A stretch of 64,000 nt of DNA from Brachybacterium ginsengisoli (GCF_002407065.1 NZ_CP023564.1:1736001-1800000); one strand, 5' to 3'; counted from the stretch's first letter, positions 45,082 through 54,800 are shown. Notes: generated from the sequence alone by a model not told the origin. Translations and numbers: made by a program.

Positions 45082-45609
45082 TCACGCTGGGACCAGCACC
45101 GGGAGCCTCTCCACGAACCCGCCCACGCGGTAGGCGAGAGCTGGGTCATAGGGGTCGACGCGCAGCGGCATCCCGGCCTCCTCGGGCGTGCGGTCCGCCT
45201 TGCGGTTGTTGCACTCCTTGCACGCGGAGACCAGGTTCGTCCAGGAGGAGAGCCCGCCCCGGGAGGAGGGGAGGATGTGGTCGACGGTCGCCAGCAGCGC
45301 CTCGCGGGCCGGAGACTTCGACACGCTGCGGCCGCAGTACCCGCAGGACCAATGGTCCCGTTCGTGGACCGCCCGGTAGGAGAAGCCGACGGACCGCTGC
45401 CCGGCACCTTCGACCCATGCCCCGCTGAGCTCGCGGGTGAGCTCGAGGGCGGTGGGCACGATGCGATCCCCGAGCATCGTCAGCTCGACGGGATCGGCGA
45501 CCTCCCGGCGGATCATCCCGAAGGCGTGGCGGACGGTGGTCGTGTGCAGGAGCTCGCCGATGCGCGTCTCGGGGTCGTACCCGAGGTTGTAGACCCTCAC
45601 GACTGCCAT
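45082..45609 (-). CDS. HNH endonuclease family protein
   Basis: A 175-aa protein with an HNH domain in the C-terminal half. The zinc pair is CGYCGRS near residue 90, the HNH core is VDHILPSSRGGLSSWTNLVSACKECNNRKADRTPEEAGM (residues about 110-148, given here in part as core residues D-H, N and the second pair CKEC). The N-terminal half (VVRVYNLGYDPETRIGELLHTTTVRHA) is typical of the actinobacterial stand-alone HNH proteins of unknown role. ATG 45609 is preferred; GGAGGGG lies 11 bases upstream, and two GTG codons at 45618 and 45615 are alternatives. Upstream of murA on the same strand. Confidence 0.85.
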   Translation of the reverse strand: MAVVRVYNLGYDPETRIGELLHTTTVRHAFGMIRREVADPVELTMLGDRIVPTALELTRELSGAWVEGAGQRSVGFSYRAVHERDHWSCGYCGRSVSKSPAREALLATVDHILPSSRGGLSSWTNLVSACKECNNRKADRTPEEAGMPLRVDPYDPALAYRVGGFVERLPVLVPA

Positions 45610-45863
45610 GGACACCACCGCCCCTCCGGGACCTCACCTCGAGTGTGGCCCGATTCACGTCCGGTCTCCACTGAATAGTGCGCCGTGGAGCGGTCTGCCC
45701 GATGGCACCCGTGCGTACGGCCTGGAAACTCTGCGTGTCGCGGCGGAGAGGGCCGCACGTTCAGCAGTCTCCCCGCGCCGAGCGGGCGGAGATGGAAAAA
45801 TGGCGGTGCCCGGAGAGCGGGCGAGCCTCCTCGCGGCGGGGCGGGGGCGACGGAGGGCGATGC

Positions 45864-47582
45864 ATGGGTCTGGAACAGATGGGGCTGGAGCAGTTCGAGG
45901 TCGTGGCCGTGCTGGCCGTGCTGATCATCGTCGGGGCGTCCTACTTCTCCAGCCGCTTCGGGCTCGCCACCCCGATCATCCTGGTGATCGTGGGCCTTGC
46001 CGTGAGCGTCATCCCCGGGATGCCGCTGATCGCCCCCGAGCCCGAGCTGATCCTCGCCGCCGTCCTGCCCCCGCTGCTCTACTCGGCCGCGGTCAACATG
46101 CCCGTGATGGACTTCCGGCGGGACCTCAGCACCATCGGGGCGCTCTCGGTGGTCCTCGTGCTGGTCTCCGCGTTCGGGGTCGGCGCTCTGCTGTGGGCGA
46201 TCTTCCCGGACCTCGGCTTCGCGGCCGCCGTCGCCGTCGGCGCCGTGGTCAGCCCGCCGGACGCGGTCGCCGCGACCGCGATCGGCAAGCGACTCGGCCT
46301 GCCGCCCCGCCTGCTGACGATCCTCGAGGGGGAGGGTCTGGTCAACGACGCGACCGCCCTGGTGCTGCTGCGCACCGCCGTCGCCGCGACCGCCGGAGCC
46401 TTCTCCTTCTGGCACGCGGCGGGCGACTTCTTCTACGCGGTGGTCGTCGCGATCGTCATCGGCGCGGCCGTGGGCTTCATCGCGGTGCGGATCCGCTCCA
46501 AGATCGACCAGCCGGTGCTCACCACCGCCATCTCCTTCGTCGTCCCGTTCATCGCCTTCCTGCCCACGGAGCTCGCGCACGCCTCGGGGGTGCTGGCCGT
46601 GGTCGCCGCCGGGCTGGTCACCGGCGCCAGCGGCGTGCGGCGGCTCAGCGTCGCCGACCGCAACGCCGAGCGCACCAACTGGCTGACCGTCCAGCTGCTG
46701 CTCGAGAACGGCGTCTTCCTCCTCATGGGGCTGCAGCTGCGCACGCTGGTCACCGACGTCTCCGACGGCGGGCTCTCGGTGTGGCATGCCGTCTGGGTGG
46801 GGCTGGCGGTGACGGTGCTGCTGGGACTGGTCCGGGTCGCCTTCGTGGTGCCGGTCGTGTTCACCGCCCGCCGGCGCCGACCGGATCACGAGGAGCAGGC
46901 GCGGCGCTTCGACGAGGCGCTCGAGCGAGTCTCCCGGGACGAACGCTTCCAGCAGCACCCGCGCGGCGCCCGCATCGAGCGCTGGCTCCAGCGCCGACGC
47001 GCCGATGCACGGTTCTATGCCGGCAACGGCCTGGGCTGGCGGGGCGGGGCGGTGCTGGCCTGGTCGGGCATGCGCGGCGTGGTCACGCTCGCCGCGGCGC
47101 AGTCGCTGCCCACCGACTTCCCGTACCGCACCCAGCTCGTGCTGGTCGCCTTCGTGGTCGCCCTGGTGACCCTGGTGGGCCAGGGTGGGACGCTGCCGCT
47201 GCTGATACGGGTGCTCGGCATCCGCGGCACTGATGAGGAGCAGGCCCGGCGTGAGCTCGCGCTCCTGCTGGTCGAGGTCAACGAGGCCGCCGCGGGCCAG
47301 GTGCTGGACAACCCCGATCTGCGCCGCCGCGGCGGGGAGCGCTTCGACGACTCGGTGATCGAGAAGGCGCGGATGGTGCTGTCGCGGATCTCGGATCCGC
47401 AGGCGAGGGCCGCGGCCGGGGACCCCGTCAAGCAGCAGTACCCCGAGCTCATGCAGCTGTTCCTCGACGCCCAGCAGGATGCCCTGGACGAGGCGCGCTC
47501 CACGGGGAGCTACGACTCCCACACGATCAAGCGCGCGCAGAAGCAGCTCGACCAGGGCTCCGTGCGGCTCTCCGGCGCCTGA
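45864..47582 (+). CDS. CPA1-type Na+/H+ antiporter
   Basis: A 572-aa cation/proton antiporter. Twelve or so helices fill residues 8-425. The ion-binding region is VGAVVSPPDAVAATAIGKRLGLP near 125-148 with the conserved Asp of PPD, then ILEGEGLVNDATALVLLRTA near 155-175 with a conserved Glu and Asp. A late segment reads WSGMRGVVTLAAAQSLP near 400. A hydrophilic C-terminal tail of about 110 residues is cytoplasmic and probably regulatory. ATG 45864 follows CGGAGGG. The reading frame extends upstream but as low-complexity Arg-rich sequence. Monocistronic. Confidence 0.93.
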   Translation: MGLEQMGLEQFEVVAVLAVLIIVGASYFSSRFGLATPIILVIVGLAVSVIPGMPLIAPEPELILAAVLPPLLYSAAVNMPVMDFRRDLSTIGALSVVLVLVSAFGVGALLWAIFPDLGFAAAVAVGAVVSPPDAVAATAIGKRLGLPPRLLTILEGEGLVNDATALVLLRTAVAATAGAFSFWHAAGDFFYAVVVAIVIGAAVGFIAVRIRSKIDQPVLTTAISFVVPFIAFLPTELAHASGVLAVVAAGLVTGASGVRRLSVADRNAERTNWLTVQLLLENGVFLLMGLQLRTLVTDVSDGGLSVWHAVWVGLAVTVLLGLVRVAFVVPVVFTARRRRPDHEEQARRFDEALERVSRDERFQQHPRGARIERWLQRRRADARFYAGNGLGWRGGAVLAWSGMRGVVTLAAAQSLPTDFPYRTQLVLVAFVVALVTLVGQGGTLPLLIRVLGIRGTDEEQARRELALLLVEVNEAAAGQVLDNPDLRRRGGERFDDSVIEKARMVLSRISDPQARAAAGDPVKQQYPELMQLFLDAQQDALDEARSTGSYDSHTIKRAQKQLDQGSVRLSGA

Positions 47583-47760
47583 GCCGGACCTCGAGGACTC
47601 GAGCTCGCCCCGACGGACGGGGTGCGGCGTCGGTCATGCCGGCCCCACCTGAACGTGCTCCCGGAGCGCTCCGGGAGGACACTCTGGGCTGATCCCCGGA
47701 CAGCACCCCCGGCACCGTCGTCGGCTCCTCGGGCGCGTCCCCGCTCCTCGAGAGGTACCC

Positions 47761-49719
47761 ATGAAGTTCTTCCAGCGCCTGGGCAGATCGCTGATGCTGC
47801 CGGTCGCCGTGCTCCCCGTCGCCGCGATCCTCAGCGGCATCGGCTACTGGATCGTGGCCGCCACCGGTGACGATGCGAACATCGTCGGCGGATTCTTCAC
47901 CATCGCCGGCGGTGCGATCCTGGACCAGCTGCCGCTGCTGTTCGCGATCGGTGTGGCCATCGGCATGGCCAAGAAGCCCGACGGCACCTCTGCCCTCGCC
48001 GGCCTGGTCTCCTGGCTCGTGGTCACGAACCTGCTGTCCCCGTCGAGCGTCGCGATCTTCAAGGGCATCGCCGAGGAGGACGTCAACCTCGCATTCAGCA
48101 ACGTCGAGAACGTCTTCGTCGCCATCCTCTGCGGGCTCATCGGCGCGAGCGCGTACGACCGCTTCAAGGACGCCGAGCTTCCCGACGCCCTCGCGTTCTT
48201 CTCCGGCCGCCGCTCCGTCGCGATCGTCGCCGCCGGCGCCTCGCTCGTGCTCTCCCTGGCGCTCTTCTTCGTGTGGCCGCTGGTGTTCACCGGCCTGGTC
48301 GCCTTCGGCGAGTTCATCCTGACCCTCGGCCCGCTGGGCGTGGGCATCTACGGCTTCCTCAACCGTCTCCTCATCCCGCTGGGCCTCCACCACGCCCTGA
48401 ACTCCGTGTTCTGGTTCGACGTGGCCGGGATCAACGACCTCGGCACGTTCATGGCGGGCACCGGCACCTACGGCGTCACCGGCCAGTACATGACCGGCTT
48501 CTTCCCCGTGATGATGATGGGCCTTCCCGGCGCGGCGCTCGCGATGTACGTGACCGCGAAGTCGTCCCGCCGCAAGGTGGCCGCGGGCGTGCTGTTCTCG
48601 AGCGCGATCGCCTCCTTCTTCGTGGGCGTCACCGAGCCGCTCGAGTTCTCCTTCATGTTCCTCGCCCCGGGCCTGTACGTGGTCCACGCGCTGTTCACCG
48701 GCATCTCGATGGCGATCAGCGCGATGCTCCCGGTGCGGATGGGCTTCGGCTTCTCCGGCGGGTTCATCGACCTCGTGCTGGGCTGGGTGAACCCCATGGC
48801 GCAGAACCCGTGGGCGATCCCGCTGATGGGCATCTTCTGGTTCGCGGTGTACTTCCTCGTGTTCCGCGCGATCATCCTGAAGTTCGACCTCAGGACCCCG
48901 GGTCGGGACGAGGACGACCTGCTCACCGATGAGGCCACCGTGCTCTCCGGCGAGAAGAAGCACCTCGCCACGGCAACCGCGTTCCTCGCTGCGCTGGGCG
49001 GCAGGGACAACATCCTGGACCTGGAGAACTGCACCACCCGCCTGCGCATGGAGATCGCGGATCTCTCCCTCGTGGACGACGCGGCCCTCAGCCACGCCGG
49101 CGCCGCGGGGACGGTGCGGCCCGGTGGACGGTCCGTGCAGGTCATCTACGGCACGAGCGTCCAGTTCGTGAAGGACGCGATGGAGTCGATCATGACCGGC
49201 CGGGTCGAGCCGGTCGACGGCGCCGAGTCGATCGCCGCGGCGGAGTCCGGCCCGGTGTCCGACACGGTGTCCGACGCCGCAGGGTCCGGCGCTGCGACCG
49301 TGGTGCGTGCCAGCAGCCTGGTGCGCCTGCGCCAGCCCCTGGCAGGTGCCGTCGTCCCGCTCTCCGAGGTCCCCGATGCGACCTTCGCGCAGGAGATCAT
49401 GGGGCCGGGCGTGGCGGTCGAGCCGACCGGCGGGGAGGTCGTCGCCCCGGCGGCCGGGACCGTCGGCCATGTCTTCCCCACCTCGCATGCGGTCGCGCTC
49501 GTGCTCGAGGACGGCACCGAGCTGCTGATCCACGTCGGCGTGGACACGGTGCAGATGAAGGGCGAGGGGTTCACCACCCTCGTCGAGGCCGGTCAGCACG
49601 TCACCGCAGGGACCCCGCTGCTCCGCGTGGACCTCGACGCGGTCCGTCGGGCGGGCCATCCCACGATCACCCCGATCATCGTGATGAACGACAAGGACGC
49701 GCGGATCGAACTGGTCTGA
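47761..49719 (+). CDS. nagE: PTS N-acetylglucosamine-type transporter EIICBA
   Basis: A 652-aa fused phosphotransferase permease that takes up and phosphorylates an amino sugar, most likely GlcNAc. The EIIC membrane domain (about 1-380) shows MLPVAVLPVAAILSGIGYWI and GLHHALNSVFWFDVAG near 210. EIIB (about 405-480) has its phospho-cysteine C424 in LENCTTRLRM. EIIA (about 510-652) has its phospho-His H591 in LLIHVGVDTVQMKGEGF and the partner His in FPTSHAVAL. The order C-B-A matches NagE; glucose or maltose specificity cannot be excluded. GAGAGGTACCC precedes the ATG. Ends in a terminator shared with the convergent secreted hydrolase. Confidence 0.92.
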   Translation: MKFFQRLGRSLMLPVAVLPVAAILSGIGYWIVAATGDDANIVGGFFTIAGGAILDQLPLLFAIGVAIGMAKKPDGTSALAGLVSWLVVTNLLSPSSVAIFKGIAEEDVNLAFSNVENVFVAILCGLIGASAYDRFKDAELPDALAFFSGRRSVAIVAAGASLVLSLALFFVWPLVFTGLVAFGEFILTLGPLGVGIYGFLNRLLIPLGLHHALNSVFWFDVAGINDLGTFMAGTGTYGVTGQYMTGFFPVMMMGLPGAALAMYVTAKSSRRKVAAGVLFSSAIASFFVGVTEPLEFSFMFLAPGLYVVHALFTGISMAISAMLPVRMGFGFSGGFIDLVLGWVNPMAQNPWAIPLMGIFWFAVYFLVFRAIILKFDLRTPGRDEDDLLTDEATVLSGEKKHLATATAFLAALGGRDNILDLENCTTRLRMEIADLSLVDDAALSHAGAAGTVRPGGRSVQVIYGTSVQFVKDAMESIMTGRVEPVDGAESIAAAESGPVSDTVSDAAGSGAATVVRASSLVRLRQPLAGAVVPLSEVPDATFAQEIMGPGVAVEPTGGEVVAPAAGTVGHVFPTSHAVALVLEDGTELLIHVGVDTVQMKGEGFTTLVEAGQHVTAGTPLLRVDLDAVRRAGHPTITPIIVMNDKDARIELV

Positions 49720-49731
49720 CCCCACCAGCGC

Positions 49732-49767
49732 ACAGCGGCCGCCCGGAGCACTCCGGGCGGCCGCTGT
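49732..49767. terminator. Bidirectional terminator hairpin
   Basis: Perfect 17-bp inverted repeat (arm ACAGCGGCCGCCCGGAG) with only 2 bases between arms, in the 67-bp gap between convergent genes ending at 49719 and 49787. Confidence 0.85.
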
Positions 49768-49786
49768 CGTCATCGGGCGGGCGGAC

Positions 49787-52700
49787 TCAGCGCGGGACGA
49801 CCTTCACCGTGGTCGTCGCCGTGCGTCCGTTGACCGTGATCTTGAGGGTCGCGGTGCCGGGGCGCATCGCGGTGATCTCCCCGGTGGCCGGGTTCAGCCG
49901 CACCACGCCGCTGTGGTCGGAGCCCTTCGCCCCGTCGGCGTCGAGGATCCGCACGTTCCTCCCACCCCACTGGGCGGTCACCGGCCAGGCCACCGGCACG
50001 GCCCGGCCGTCCTGGGTGAAGCTCGCCGTGGCCTGGCCCGTGGTGCCCTTCCTCAGGGTCGCCGGTGCCTGCACCGTGAGCTCGTCGACCCAGGGACGGG
50101 TCTCGGCGGCGAGCCAGTCCACGCGGTCCTGGGTGCTCGGGGCCGTGCCCACGACACCGGCGGAGGGATCCACGCCCAGCATCGTCCAGCCGGTGAATCC
50201 GCCGGTCGCGGGGGTGCCGGCGGGGTTCTTGCCGGAGTTGCCGTTGATCAGCGTGGTCACCCCCTCCACCGCCGCCCCGTGGAAGACGCCGACATGGCCG
50301 TTGACCAGGGCGACGGACGTGCCCGAGGTGCGGCGGAAGTCCGCGAGGAGGTTCTCGACCGCGCGCGCCTCCCGCTGATCGGTGAGCTGGCTGCTCTTGC
50401 TGGGCAGGGGATCGGTGGGCGGGTGATGGAAGAAGACCGTGACCCCGGTCAGGTCCTCGTCCTCGGAGGCCTCCTGGAGTGAGGCCTCGAGGTCAGCGAT
50501 CTGGTCGAGCCCGCCGCCGGCGAGAGTGCCCGAGGAGGTGTTCAGGGTGATCACCCGGGTGCCTCCGAGGTCCTGCTGCGAGGTCACCGGGCCGAACGCC
50601 TCCTCGAAGTTCGAGATGTCCCCGCCCATCACCTCGTGGTTTCCGGGCACGTACACGTAGGGGATCTCCTCGCCCCACTCCTCCTCGAGGATCTTCTTCG
50701 CGAGGGCGAAGTCCTCGGGGGAGGCCTCGTCGACGAAGTCGCCGTTGATCACCAGCAGGTCCGGCCGGGCCTGCTTGATCTCCCGCAGCGTGCGGCGCGC
50801 GCCCTCGACGGCTCCGGAGTCGGGATCGGCGGCGATGAACTGCGCATCGCTCATCACGGCGATCTGCTGGGGACGGTCCACCACCGTCCCGGTGGTCAGC
50901 AGCGCGGCGTCGTGGACAGGTGCCTGCTCGGGCGCATCGGTCGCCGGGGTGGTGACGGCCTGGAGGTTCGCGACGGCGATGTCCCCGGTGTACTGCGCCT
51001 CGGGACGGGTCTCCATCATCCGCACCCGCTGCACGGTGAGCGGCTGGGCGAGTCCGTCCGGCACCGTGAAGCGCACCTGGTCCCAGCCCTCGTGCTCCAC
51101 GGTGTCCCCGTCGAGGTTGGTCACGGTGCCCTCGGCATCGGCGACCTGCAGGCGGGGCCACACCCCGCTGGCGTCGCCCCGCACATCCATCGTGAAGGAC
51201 AGGGCGTTCCCCTCGACCGTCACGGGCTCCTTCGCGACCAGGTAGAAGCCCCGTGTGGCGGTGGAGGTGGTGAAGTCGAAGCTCATCGAGATCGCGGTTC
51301 CGGCCTCGCCGTCGGGACCCTCGGCGGCGCCGATCGTGCCGGTGGCCCGGGCCGCGTCGGTGGTGAAGGCCGTGGGATCGGAGAGGTCCAGAACGGTCGA
51401 GGTCTCGGTGCCGTGGGTGAGGGCCACCGTGGTGATGAGCTCGCCGACCGTGAGGGTGATCGAGCCGGTCTCGGTGGCGCCGGTCGCCGTGATGGTCCAC
51501 GATCCCGGCCCGGCGGGCGTGGCCAGGAAGCCGCCGTCGACGGAGACGTCCACGTCGTCGGTCTCGATCGTGGCGCGCTGGCCGTCGGCGTCGAAGCCGC
51601 TCAGGGTCAGCTCGGCGGAGTCCTCGGCGTCGGCCAGGTTCATCGTGCGCTCCGAGGGCTCGAGGCCGACGGCCGGGCCGAGCACTCGGAGCTCCTGCTC
51701 GTCCGTCAGCGCTCCCGCGGTGTAGGCGACGGTGCCGGTGCCGCGGTCGGTCCCGCGCACTGTGGCGCCCTCGGCGTCCGAGGAGACGAGGTCCAGGGAC
51801 CCGGTGGCGGTGAAGGTGCCGTCGGCGAGGAGCGGTTCGAGGTTCGCACCCAGGCCGGTCGCCCGCAGCGTGCGCTGCAGGCCGGGGAACACGGCGGGAT
51901 CGTCGAGGGCGGTGGTGGTCTGCACGGCGGTGAGCTCCTCCTGCGGGGCGTCGGAGTAGAAGACGAGGGCGTTGGGGACCTCGCGGACCTCGCCGTCGGA
52001 GGGGCTGTTCCAGATCGAGGACCCCTCGGCACCGGCGGTGCGCGCGGCCAGCGCCGAGGACCCGCCGCCGTCGAGGTTCACGGCGTTGTGCGCGCCCATG
52101 TCGCGCAGGATCGTCCCCGCCTCGGGCAGGGACATCCCGCGGGACTCCGCGGTGCGGCCGTCGATCACCATGACGAACAGCTCGCTGCCGTCCTGGGAGA
52201 CGCCGACCGCAGTGCGCGGATGATCGGCGGTCACCAGGGAGTCGTCGCCCATCTCGGGCACCTCACCGTCGGTGAGGATCTGGTGGGAGCCCGCGAGACC
52301 CATGTCGATGTCCTCGCTGGGCCCCACCTCGATGTCGACCCGGTCGCCGACGGCGAGGCCCGCGACGGTGGTCGCACCGTTCTCACGGCCCAGGAGCACC
52401 TGCTCGCCCTCGGCGATGTCCGGGGCGCCGGCGCTGTCCTGGATGCCGCTGACCGTCGTGACCACGCCGTCGACCACGCTCGCGCGGGCCACCTTCCCGG
52501 CGGGGGCGTCCGGAGCGCCGATCGGTCGGTCCAGCGTGTAGTCGCCCCAGGCCGCGGTGTACAGGCCGATGCCGTCCGCGGAGATCGAGGGGTTGTTCAT
52601 CCCGGCGAGCTCGACGGAGGTGCCGTCCGGGAGGGTCGCGGTGCCGGAGGCGGAGAGCGCCTGGATCGCAGCCCGTCCCTCGGCCACGGTGAGCGCCGGC

Positions 52701-53182
52701 CGCGGGGAGGGCGAGCCCATCTCCACACCCTGCTGGGAGACGGAGGTGTAGATCGGGGCGTCGGAGTGGTTGATGTCGAAGAAGGTGCCGTTGACCGCGG
52801 CCACGGCCCGGTCGCCGTGGCCGCCGGAGGTCATGACCTCCTGCAGGGGAGCGCGCCCGGTGACGGAGTCGCCGTGGGCGACGTCCAGGGACAGGGTCGG
52901 CACGTCGAGGTCGGCGGTGAGGACGCTGCCCTCGTTCCAGCCGTCCTCCTCCAGCCGGGAGAAGTTCGTGAGGTCCAGGCCCGGGGCGACCTGGTAGGTG
53001 CGGGAGTCCCGTAGCACCCCGCCGGCGGCGAGCTGCTCGTCCGTGACCTCCGCCGCGGCGGGCGGCGCCTGGAGCGTCTGCAGGGCGAGGGCGGGGGGAG
53101 CGAGGAGGGCGAGAGCGGCCAGCAGGCCGAGCAGCCTCGCCGACGGGGAGGAGGGGCGGGCGGGCGAGGAGGAGGAGACCAT
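49787..53182 (-). CDS. Secreted phosphodiester glycosidase-metallophosphoesterase fusion
   Basis: A 1131-aa exported multidomain enzyme. A signal peptide (LLGLLAALALLAPPALAL) ends near residue 45. A NAGPA-type phosphodiester glycosidase domain runs over about 85-400 (AVAAVNGTFFDINH near 130, HNAVNLDGGGSSALAA near 369). Ig-like beta domains follow (about 400-740). A calcineurin-like metallophosphoesterase domain covers about 770-1010: AVMSDAQF, VINGDFVDE, VPGNHEVM, FFHHPP and NGHVG. The first motif has Gln where DxH His is usual. A Big_2-like domain (NPATGEITAMRPGTATLKI) closes the protein at 1074-1131. No anchor or sortase signal. It may trim sugar-phosphate polymers of the wall or teichoic acids; the substrate is inference. 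Confidence 0.88.
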   Translation of the reverse strand: MVSSSSPARPSSPSARLLGLLAALALLAPPALALQTLQAPPAAAEVTDEQLAAGGVLRDSRTYQVAPGLDLTNFSRLEEDGWNEGSVLTADLDVPTLSLDVAHGDSVTGRAPLQEVMTSGGHGDRAVAAVNGTFFDINHSDAPIYTSVSQQGVEMGSPSPRPALTVAEGRAAIQALSASGTATLPDGTSVELAGMNNPSISADGIGLYTAAWGDYTLDRPIGAPDAPAGKVARASVVDGVVTTVSGIQDSAGAPDIAEGEQVLLGRENGATTVAGLAVGDRVDIEVGPSEDIDMGLAGSHQILTDGEVPEMGDDSLVTADHPRTAVGVSQDGSELFVMVIDGRTAESRGMSLPEAGTILRDMGAHNAVNLDGGGSSALAARTAGAEGSSIWNSPSDGEVREVPNALVFYSDAPQEELTAVQTTTALDDPAVFPGLQRTLRATGLGANLEPLLADGTFTATGSLDLVSSDAEGATVRGTDRGTGTVAYTAGALTDEQELRVLGPAVGLEPSERTMNLADAEDSAELTLSGFDADGQRATIETDDVDVSVDGGFLATPAGPGSWTITATGATETGSITLTVGELITTVALTHGTETSTVLDLSDPTAFTTDAARATGTIGAAEGPDGEAGTAISMSFDFTTSTATRGFYLVAKEPVTVEGNALSFTMDVRGDASGVWPRLQVADAEGTVTNLDGDTVEHEGWDQVRFTVPDGLAQPLTVQRVRMMETRPEAQYTGDIAVANLQAVTTPATDAPEQAPVHDAALLTTGTVVDRPQQIAVMSDAQFIAADPDSGAVEGARRTLREIKQARPDLLVINGDFVDEASPEDFALAKKILEEEWGEEIPYVYVPGNHEVMGGDISNFEEAFGPVTSQQDLGGTRVITLNTSSGTLAGGGLDQIADLEASLQEASEDEDLTGVTVFFHHPPTDPLPSKSSQLTDQREARAVENLLADFRRTSGTSVALVNGHVGVFHGAAVEGVTTLINGNSGKNPAGTPATGGFTGWTMLGVDPSAGVVGTAPSTQDRVDWLAAETRPWVDELTVQAPATLRKGTTGQATASFTQDGRAVPVAWPVTAQWGGRNVRILDADGAKGSDHSGVVRLNPATGEITAMRPGTATLKITVNGRTATTTVKVVPR

Positions 53183-53326
53183 CACGAGTCCGAGGAGAGG
53201 AAGGGTGGGAGCGCTCCTACCGTAGTGTTCGCGCGTCCCCGGGAAGAGGCGAACGGATGAACCGACGGTGACGACCTCGCGCGGTCCTCGGTGGCAGGAA
53301 CCGGCCCTGGCCGTCATGCTGGTGGG

Positions 53327-54703
53327 ATGGCGGAACGGACCGAGGGGCACTGGGAGCACGAGCGCGAGCTCGTGCTCTCCGAGTACGCCACCTGGCGGGT
53401 CATCGCCGATGACGACGCCCCTGTGGGGATGGAGGTGAGGACCCTGGAGACCCTGCTGCGCCTCAAGGCCGAGCAGCAGGGCAGCCCCGAGCCCGGTTGG
53501 TGGACCCCGGAGCTCACCGCGGAGCTGCTCACCGAGGTGGTGCCGCGCATGGTGGTCCAGCCGCGCGAGCGCGTGATGGACCTGGTGCCCACGCTGTCGC
53601 GGTTCTTCAGCTGCCTCGCGGAGACGGGCCGCTGGGAGCGCGGGGCGATGCCGATCACCGAGGCGACCGCGATGGTCGAGGCGCTCGAGTTCGCGACCCT
53701 CGAAGCGGCCGACGACCCCTCCCGTCGATCGTTCTCCACCAACGTGCTGGGCCACGGGATGTCGCTCGGGGTGGACCTCGAGGACGACGACCAGCTCGCG
53801 GGGTACATGCACTGGTACGAGTCGCTGCCGGACGCCGAGCGGGTCCGGCTGGGCGCCACCGGTCGGCTCGTCGACCCGTCCTCGCCGTTCGAGCTCGAGG
53901 CGTCGATGCGGGCCGCGGCGGCCGAGGCGCCGCCCTCTGCGGACTGGCCCTGGTTCCTGCCCGACCCCGAGGAGGCCGGGAGCATCTCCCTGGAGACGCT
54001 CGCCCCGGATGACGAGGGCACGGCCCACGCCGAGAACGCCTTCGTGCGCCGGGCCGCCGCCCTGCTCGAGCTCATCGGCGAGAAGGGGCGGCCGATCACC
54101 GCCACGGGCGCCCTCGGGCGGGCGGACTGCCGCGCGCTGCTCGTGGAGGAGTCCCGGGAGTCGAGCGCCCAGGGGACGGGAGTGCGCAGCATGTGGGAGC
54201 GGCCGGAGCTGGCCGGTCCCTGGGTCACCCTGCTGGACGGCGGCTGGCTCGAGATCGTGGGCTCCCGGGTGCGGCGCCTGCCCGGGCCCGTGCCGTTCAT
54301 CCCGTTCGAGACGGACGCGGACGGCTTCGTCGAGTTCGCGCACGCGGTGCTCACCGCGCATCTGCTGGGCCGTGACGCCCGAGGGGAGGAGGACGGCGGT
54401 TTCCACGGCATGCCGGACACCCTCGCCGCGCTGCTCGCCGCCTGCCGGCCCTCGGGGCTCTCGCTGCCCGACCCGGAGTCCGCGGAGACGGCGCTGCCGT
54501 CGGTCCCGATCGATCCGGCCACCGGAGGGTGGGACCAGCAGGAGAAGGGCCGCCTCGCAGCCGTGCGCCGGGACCTCGGCGAGCTCGTGGAGAGCGGGAT
54601 CCTGACGAGGGAGGGGCAGAACACGGTCGGCTCCGCCGCGGTGATGATCGCCCTGGTCGCCCTGATCCGGGAGCGGGACGACGGGAGCGGACCGCAGCGC
54701 TGA
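53327..54703 (+). CDS. Hypothetical protein, no recognised domain
   Basis: A 458-aa soluble, acidic, mainly helical protein that I do not recognise. It has no signal peptide or membrane segment and is rich in Glu, Ala and Leu. Trp/Glu-rich N-terminus (GHWEHERELVLSEYATWRV), then NVLGHGMSLGVDLEDDDQ near residue 143, and a C-terminal segment LAAVRRDLGELVESGILTREGQN that might be a winged-helix-like end. Codon use is like its neighbours, so it looks native. CATGCT ends six bases before the ATG, allowing a leaderless transcript; no ribosome site is seen. It is divergent from the secreted hydrolase and precedes the RAE-helR unit, but 171 bases separate it from helR. Confidence 0.7.
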   Translation: MAERTEGHWEHERELVLSEYATWRVIADDDAPVGMEVRTLETLLRLKAEQQGSPEPGWWTPELTAELLTEVVPRMVVQPRERVMDLVPTLSRFFSCLAETGRWERGAMPITEATAMVEALEFATLEAADDPSRRSFSTNVLGHGMSLGVDLEDDDQLAGYMHWYESLPDAERVRLGATGRLVDPSSPFELEASMRAAAAEAPPSADWPWFLPDPEEAGSISLETLAPDDEGTAHAENAFVRRAAALLELIGEKGRPITATGALGRADCRALLVEESRESSAQGTGVRSMWERPELAGPWVTLLDGGWLEIVGSRVRRLPGPVPFIPFETDADGFVEFAHAVLTAHLLGRDARGEEDGGFHGMPDTLAALLAACRPSGLSLPDPESAETALPSVPIDPATGGWDQQEKGRLAAVRRDLGELVESGILTREGQNTVGSAAVMIALVALIRERDDGSGPQR

Positions 54704-54800
54704 GCTCGGCGGCCGGAGGACCGGCGGCGCGCCACGGGCGAGCCCGTGCAGTCCCTGCCCGGCGGTCCCTGCCCGCCTGGGCTCAGTCTATTGCCTGGTG

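Noticed and set aside
45610-47522. Minus-strand frame of about 640 codons opposite the antiporter
   Set aside because: Asp/Gly/Gln/His/Arg-rich low-complexity translation with no fold; the plus-strand antiporter is well supported.
50636-53014. Plus-strand frame of 792 codons opposite the secreted hydrolase
   Set aside because: Gly/Val/Arg-rich shadow without motifs; the minus strand carries signal peptide and several enzyme domains.
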